Source of the DNA: Winogradskyella sp046545555
Lineage (GTDB): Bacteria; Bacteroidota; Bacteroidia; Flavobacteriales; Flavobacteriaceae
Direction of reading: 5' to 3'
Assembly: GCF_046545555.1 (NCBI RefSeq)
Contig: NZ_JBHZTH010000001.1
Coordinates: 1,860,001 to 1,924,000, forward strand
Length of the DNA stretch: 64,000 nucleotides
Shown: positions 61,513 through 64,000 of the stretch, in pieces
Position numbering within the stretch: the stretch's first letter is position 1
Layout of the letters: every line of letters starts with the position of its first letter
The notes under the pieces: model-generated
What the model was told of the DNA's origin: nothing
What the model saw: the letters and a program-made list of their open reading frames with translations, nothing else
The model's database searches: none
Program-made: the position numbers and the translations under genes

Positions 61513-62313
61513 ATGAAAAAAGGAATTTACATACTATTTATTGCTATTACATTGATTTCTTGCAGTGATTTTCAGAAAACTTTGCGATCTGAAGATTCTG
61601 CCGCAAAATTTAAAATGGCTACTGAGTTATATGAAGCTGAAAAATGGAGTAAGTCTTACCGTCTTTTAAATCAGATTTTACAGAAATACAGAGGGAAACC
61701 ACAGGCAGAAAAGCTCACTTTTATGCATGCAATGTGTTCTTACCAGTTAAAAGACTACTACATTGCTAGTTACCACTTTGATAAGTTTACAGATATCTAC
61801 CCACAGAGCGAGAAGTTAGAAGAAGCGGCGTTTTTAGCTGCTAAAGGTTTCTATTTTAATTCGCCTGTATATTCTAAGGAGCAAAAAGAAACTATTGAGG
61901 CTATTGAGAAATTACAGTTATTTGTAAATTCTTATCCAACGTCACAATTTTTAGGTGAAGCTAATACCCTTGTTAAAGAACTAGATTTTAAGTTAGAAAA
62001 GAAAGCCTTCGAAATCGCTAAACAATACGACTTAATTAAAGATTACAAGGCTTCTGTTAAGTCATTTAATAACTTTTTATTAGAGTTTCCAGGAACCAGC
62101 TTAAGAAACGAAGCAATGTTTTACAGATTAGATGCTGCTTACAATTTAGCTACGTTGAGTATAGATTCTCTTAAGGAACAGCGCTTAATTGATGCCATAA
62201 CTTATTATAAAGCATTAAAAAAGTCGTTTCCAAATTCTGAGTATATGGAAGATGCGAATAGAATGAAAGAAGAGTTACAACAACAATTAGATACGTTTAT
62301 TACAAAAAGTTAA
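61513..62313 (+). CDS. bamD: Outer membrane protein assembly factor BamD
   Basis: This 266-residue lipoprotein (lipobox Cys17, LISC) works with BamA to insert outer-membrane proteins. TPR-like helices run through the protein (ATELYEAEKWSKSYRLLNQIL, SYHFDKFTDIYPQSEKLEEAAFLAAKG, VKSFNNFLLEFPGTSLRNEAMF). I start it at 61513 (MKKGIYILFI); the longer in-frame start at 61417 overlaps the promoter. It opens the conserved bamD-rpoZ-coaBC-DUF4835 run. Confidence 0.92.
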   Translation: MKKGIYILFIAITLISCSDFQKTLRSEDSAAKFKMATELYEAEKWSKSYRLLNQILQKYRGKPQAEKLTFMHAMCSYQLKDYYIASYHFDKFTDIYPQSEKLEEAAFLAAKGFYFNSPVYSKEQKETIEAIEKLQLFVNSYPTSQFLGEANTLVKELDFKLEKKAFEIAKQYDLIKDYKASVKSFNNFLLEFPGTSLRNEAMFYRLDAAYNLATLSIDSLKEQRLIDAITYYKALKKSFPNSEYMEDANRMKEELQQQLDTFITKS

Positions 62314-62325
62314 TCATTTATAGAG

Positions 62326-62658
62326 ATGGATTTAAAAAAGACCGATGCACCAGTAAGTACAATTACTTACAACAGAAATGAAGTTGATGCTGCTACAGAT
62401 AATATATACGAAGCAATATCTGTAATTTCAAAACGTGCAGAACAAATTAATACTGATATAAGACGCGAGTTAATAGATAAACTAGAAGAGTTTGCTACAT
62501 ATAACGATAGTCTTGAAGAAATTTTTGAAAACAAGGAGCAAATTGAAGTTTCTAAGTTTTATGAAAAATTACCAAAACCACATGCTTTAGCTGTTAAAGA
62601 GTGGTTAGATGATAAAATTTATCATAGAAATACTGAGGATACTCAGCCAGAGCACTAA
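62326..62658 (+). CDS. rpoZ: RNA polymerase omega subunit
   Basis: This 110-residue protein is the omega subunit type of Bacteroidota, which is longer and more divergent than that of E. coli. STITYNRNEVDAATDNIYEAISVISKRAEQIN matches the family core. It sits 12 nt after bamD and 7 nt before coaBC. It stabilises RNA polymerase and may respond to ppGpp in other bacteria. Confidence 0.85.
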   Translation: MDLKKTDAPVSTITYNRNEVDAATDNIYEAISVISKRAEQINTDIRRELIDKLEEFATYNDSLEEIFENKEQIEVSKFYEKLPKPHALAVKEWLDDKIYHRNTEDTQPEH

Positions 62659-62665
62659 ACCTTAG

Positions 62666-63877
62666 ATGTCTATTTTAAAGGACAAACACATTTTGTTAGG
62701 CATTACCGCAGGTATTGCCGCATATAAATCTGCTACTTTAGTACGATTATTTATAAAAGCAGGCGCTAACGTAAAAGTTGTTATGACGCCTGCTTCAAAA
62801 GATTTTATTACTCCACTTACGCTTTCAACCCTTTCAAAAAACCCAGTATGTTCTTCATTCATAGATGAAGAAGATGATAGTGGGCTTTGGAATAATCATG
62901 TAGATTTAGGCCTTTGGGCTGATTACTTTATTATTGCGCCAGCGACCGCAAATACCATGTCAAAAATGGCAAACGGTGGCTGCGATAATATTCTTTTGGC
63001 AACATACCTTTCAGCTAAATGTCCTGTGTATTTTGCTCCTGCAATGGATTTAGATATGTACAAACATGAAACTACAAAGTCGTCCTTTGCAAAATTAACT
63101 TCTTATGGAAATAAAATGATTCCTGCAGGTACAGGAGAATTAGCTAGCGGATTAGTTGGTGAAGGACGAATGGCTGAGCCACAAGATATAATTAAATTTG
63201 TTGAAAAGGATATTTTAAATCAATTACCTTTAAATGGAAAGCAAATACTTATTACAGCGGGTCCTACTTACGAGGCGTTAGACCCTGTTCGTTTTATAGG
63301 AAATCACTCAAGCGGTAAAATGGGTTTTGAGATTGCTAATGCAGCCGCTAATCTAGGTGCAAATGTAGTTTTGGTTACAGGTCCAACGCATCAAAAAAGC
63401 ACGCACAGCTTAGTAGATGTTAAACCTGTAGTTAGTGCACAGCAAATGTATGACGAGGTTCATAAACACTTTGAATCTTCAAGTATCGCAATACTTTCGG
63501 CGGCCGTAGCAGATTATAGGCCAAAAACAATAGCTAATCAGAAAATAAAAAAGAAGGATTCGACGTTTAGTATAGAGTTAGAAAAGACAAAGGATATTTT
63601 AAAATCTTTAGGAGAGATTAAAGTTCATCAATTTTTAGTAGGCTTTGCCTTAGAAACTAATAATGAATTAGAACATGCAAAAGGCAAGTTAATTTCTAAA
63701 AACTTAGACTTAATTGTTCTTAACTCTTTGCAAGATAAAGGTGCTGGTTTTGGCGTATCGACAAATAAAGTTACATTTATAACATCATCTAATGATATTA
63801 TAAAACATCAGCTTAAAACTAAGGCAGAAGTTGCTGAAGATTTAATAAAACAGATATTAAAACAATTACATGCGTAA
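62666..63877 (+). CDS. coaBC: Bifunctional phosphopantothenoylcysteine synthetase/decarboxylase
   Basis: This 403-residue enzyme makes 4'-phosphopantetheine for CoA. The N-terminal flavin-dependent CoaC half has GITAGIAAYKSATLVR, NHVDLGLWADYFIIAPATANTMSKMANG (catalytic His) and PAMDLDMY; the C-terminal CoaB half has ITAGPTYEALDPVRFIGNHSSGKMG and VLSAAVADYRP-type segments. Both halves are intact. It overlaps the next gene by 8 nt. Confidence 0.96.
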   Translation: MSILKDKHILLGITAGIAAYKSATLVRLFIKAGANVKVVMTPASKDFITPLTLSTLSKNPVCSSFIDEEDDSGLWNNHVDLGLWADYFIIAPATANTMSKMANGGCDNILLATYLSAKCPVYFAPAMDLDMYKHETTKSSFAKLTSYGNKMIPAGTGELASGLVGEGRMAEPQDIIKFVEKDILNQLPLNGKQILITAGPTYEALDPVRFIGNHSSGKMGFEIANAAANLGANVVLVTGPTHQKSTHSLVDVKPVVSAQQMYDEVHKHFESSSIAILSAAVADYRPKTIANQKIKKKDSTFSIELEKTKDILKSLGEIKVHQFLVGFALETNNELEHAKGKLISKNLDLIVLNSLQDKGAGFGVSTNKVTFITSSNDIIKHQLKTKAEVAEDLIKQILKQLHA

Positions 63878-64000
63878 CCTATTATTACTTTTTAGCTTAT
63901 TATTTACATCAGTGGTTCTTTCTCAAGAATTAAACTGTAGCGTTAACGTTATTGCACAGCAAACAGGTAATGATAATAACGTCGTTTTTAAAACCTTAGA
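63870..64000 (+). CDS. DUF4835-type exported protein, 5' end only
   Basis: The first 43 or so codons are in the window: a signal peptide (MRNLLLLFSLLFTSVVLSQ) followed by ELNCSVNVIAQQTGN, which matches the start of DUF4835 proteins found after coaBC in Flavobacteriia. It overlaps coaBC by 8 nt in a different frame. The gene continues beyond the window end. Confidence 0.7.
   Translation, partial: MRNLLLLFSLLFTSVVLSQELNCSVNVIAQQTGNDNNVVFKTL

Noticed and set aside
1..64000. tRNA/rRNA genes, CRISPR arrays, transposases and integrases
   Set aside because: Intergenic gaps are short and AT-rich, with no clover-leaf-like GC-rich stretches, regular spacers or recombinase motifs.

Overview
This window is core chromosome from a member of the Bacteroidota, almost certainly family Flavobacteriaceae. 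The evidence is strongly AT-rich DNA, TAnnTTTG-type (-7) promoter elements, type IX secretion C-terminal sorting domains, a PD40-repeat protein, DUF4199/DUF4252/DUF2279/DUF4835-type proteins, and the gene order dapA-bamD-rpoZ-coaBC-DUF4835 at the right end. The genus cannot be fixed from sequence inspection alone. I see no rRNA, tRNA, insertion sequence, prophage, integrase or CRISPR array. About 70 protein genes are packed tightly on both strands, many with 1-14 nt overlaps.

Layout: 0-4.8 kb, rpmE2, a GlmU-like sugar nucleotidyltransferase, a PD40 protein and an orphan solute-binding lipoprotein. 4.8-13.3 kb, mtaB, a small GNAT, an alpha/beta hydrolase, an MltD-like transglycosylase, rpmH (unrecorded in simple long-ORF searches because it is so short), carB without the regulatory MGS domain, and a T9SS cargo protein. 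13.3-20.5 kb, a thioesterase, rmuC and a corrinoid uptake locus: ABC importer genes on the minus strand, diverging from a cobalamin riboswitch and btuB-like TonB receptor on the plus strand. 20.5-24.3 kb, an S41 protease diverging from an ECF sigma / putative anti-sigma / DUF4252 / DUF4252 operon that is preceded by an ECF-type promoter and ends in a terminator lying inside the convergent gene. 24.2-32.1 kb, purB, a HEAT-like protein, a membrane protein plus triple helix-hairpin-helix lipoprotein pair, a glycosyltransferase, a membrane protein plus XRE regulator pair, a sirtuin and a TrmH-type methyltransferase. 32.2-40.5 kb, a DEAD-box RNA helicase with a long structured leader and Arg-rich tail, a TIM-barrel lipoprotein, a beta-propeller lipoprotein pair, a long GAPDH and a DegP/HtrA protease. 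40.6-44.7 kb, dapF-GNAT-mltG-DUF2279 and a lytic-transglycosylase-like protein (cell wall theme). 44.7-52.9 kb, a minus-strand run including an RsmI-like methyltransferase, a T9SS sugar dehydrogenase-like protein, a low-molecular-weight phosphatase, dnaA, YigZ, EamA, HAD and ribD. 52.9-57.8 kb, GNAT, prmC, LOG-family, ligA and a membrane protein. 57.8-64 kb, DoxX, a 5'-nucleotidase split into two genes, and the conserved dapA-bamD-rpoZ-coaBC-DUF4835 run, cut by the window end.

Most of the window is housekeeping. The best candidates for little-described biology are the ECF sigma/DUF4252 operon, the periplasmic triple-HhH lipoprotein with its membrane partner, the DEAD-box leader RNA and the divergent corrinoid locus with one-sided riboswitch control. 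No clearly novel defence or mobile system was found.
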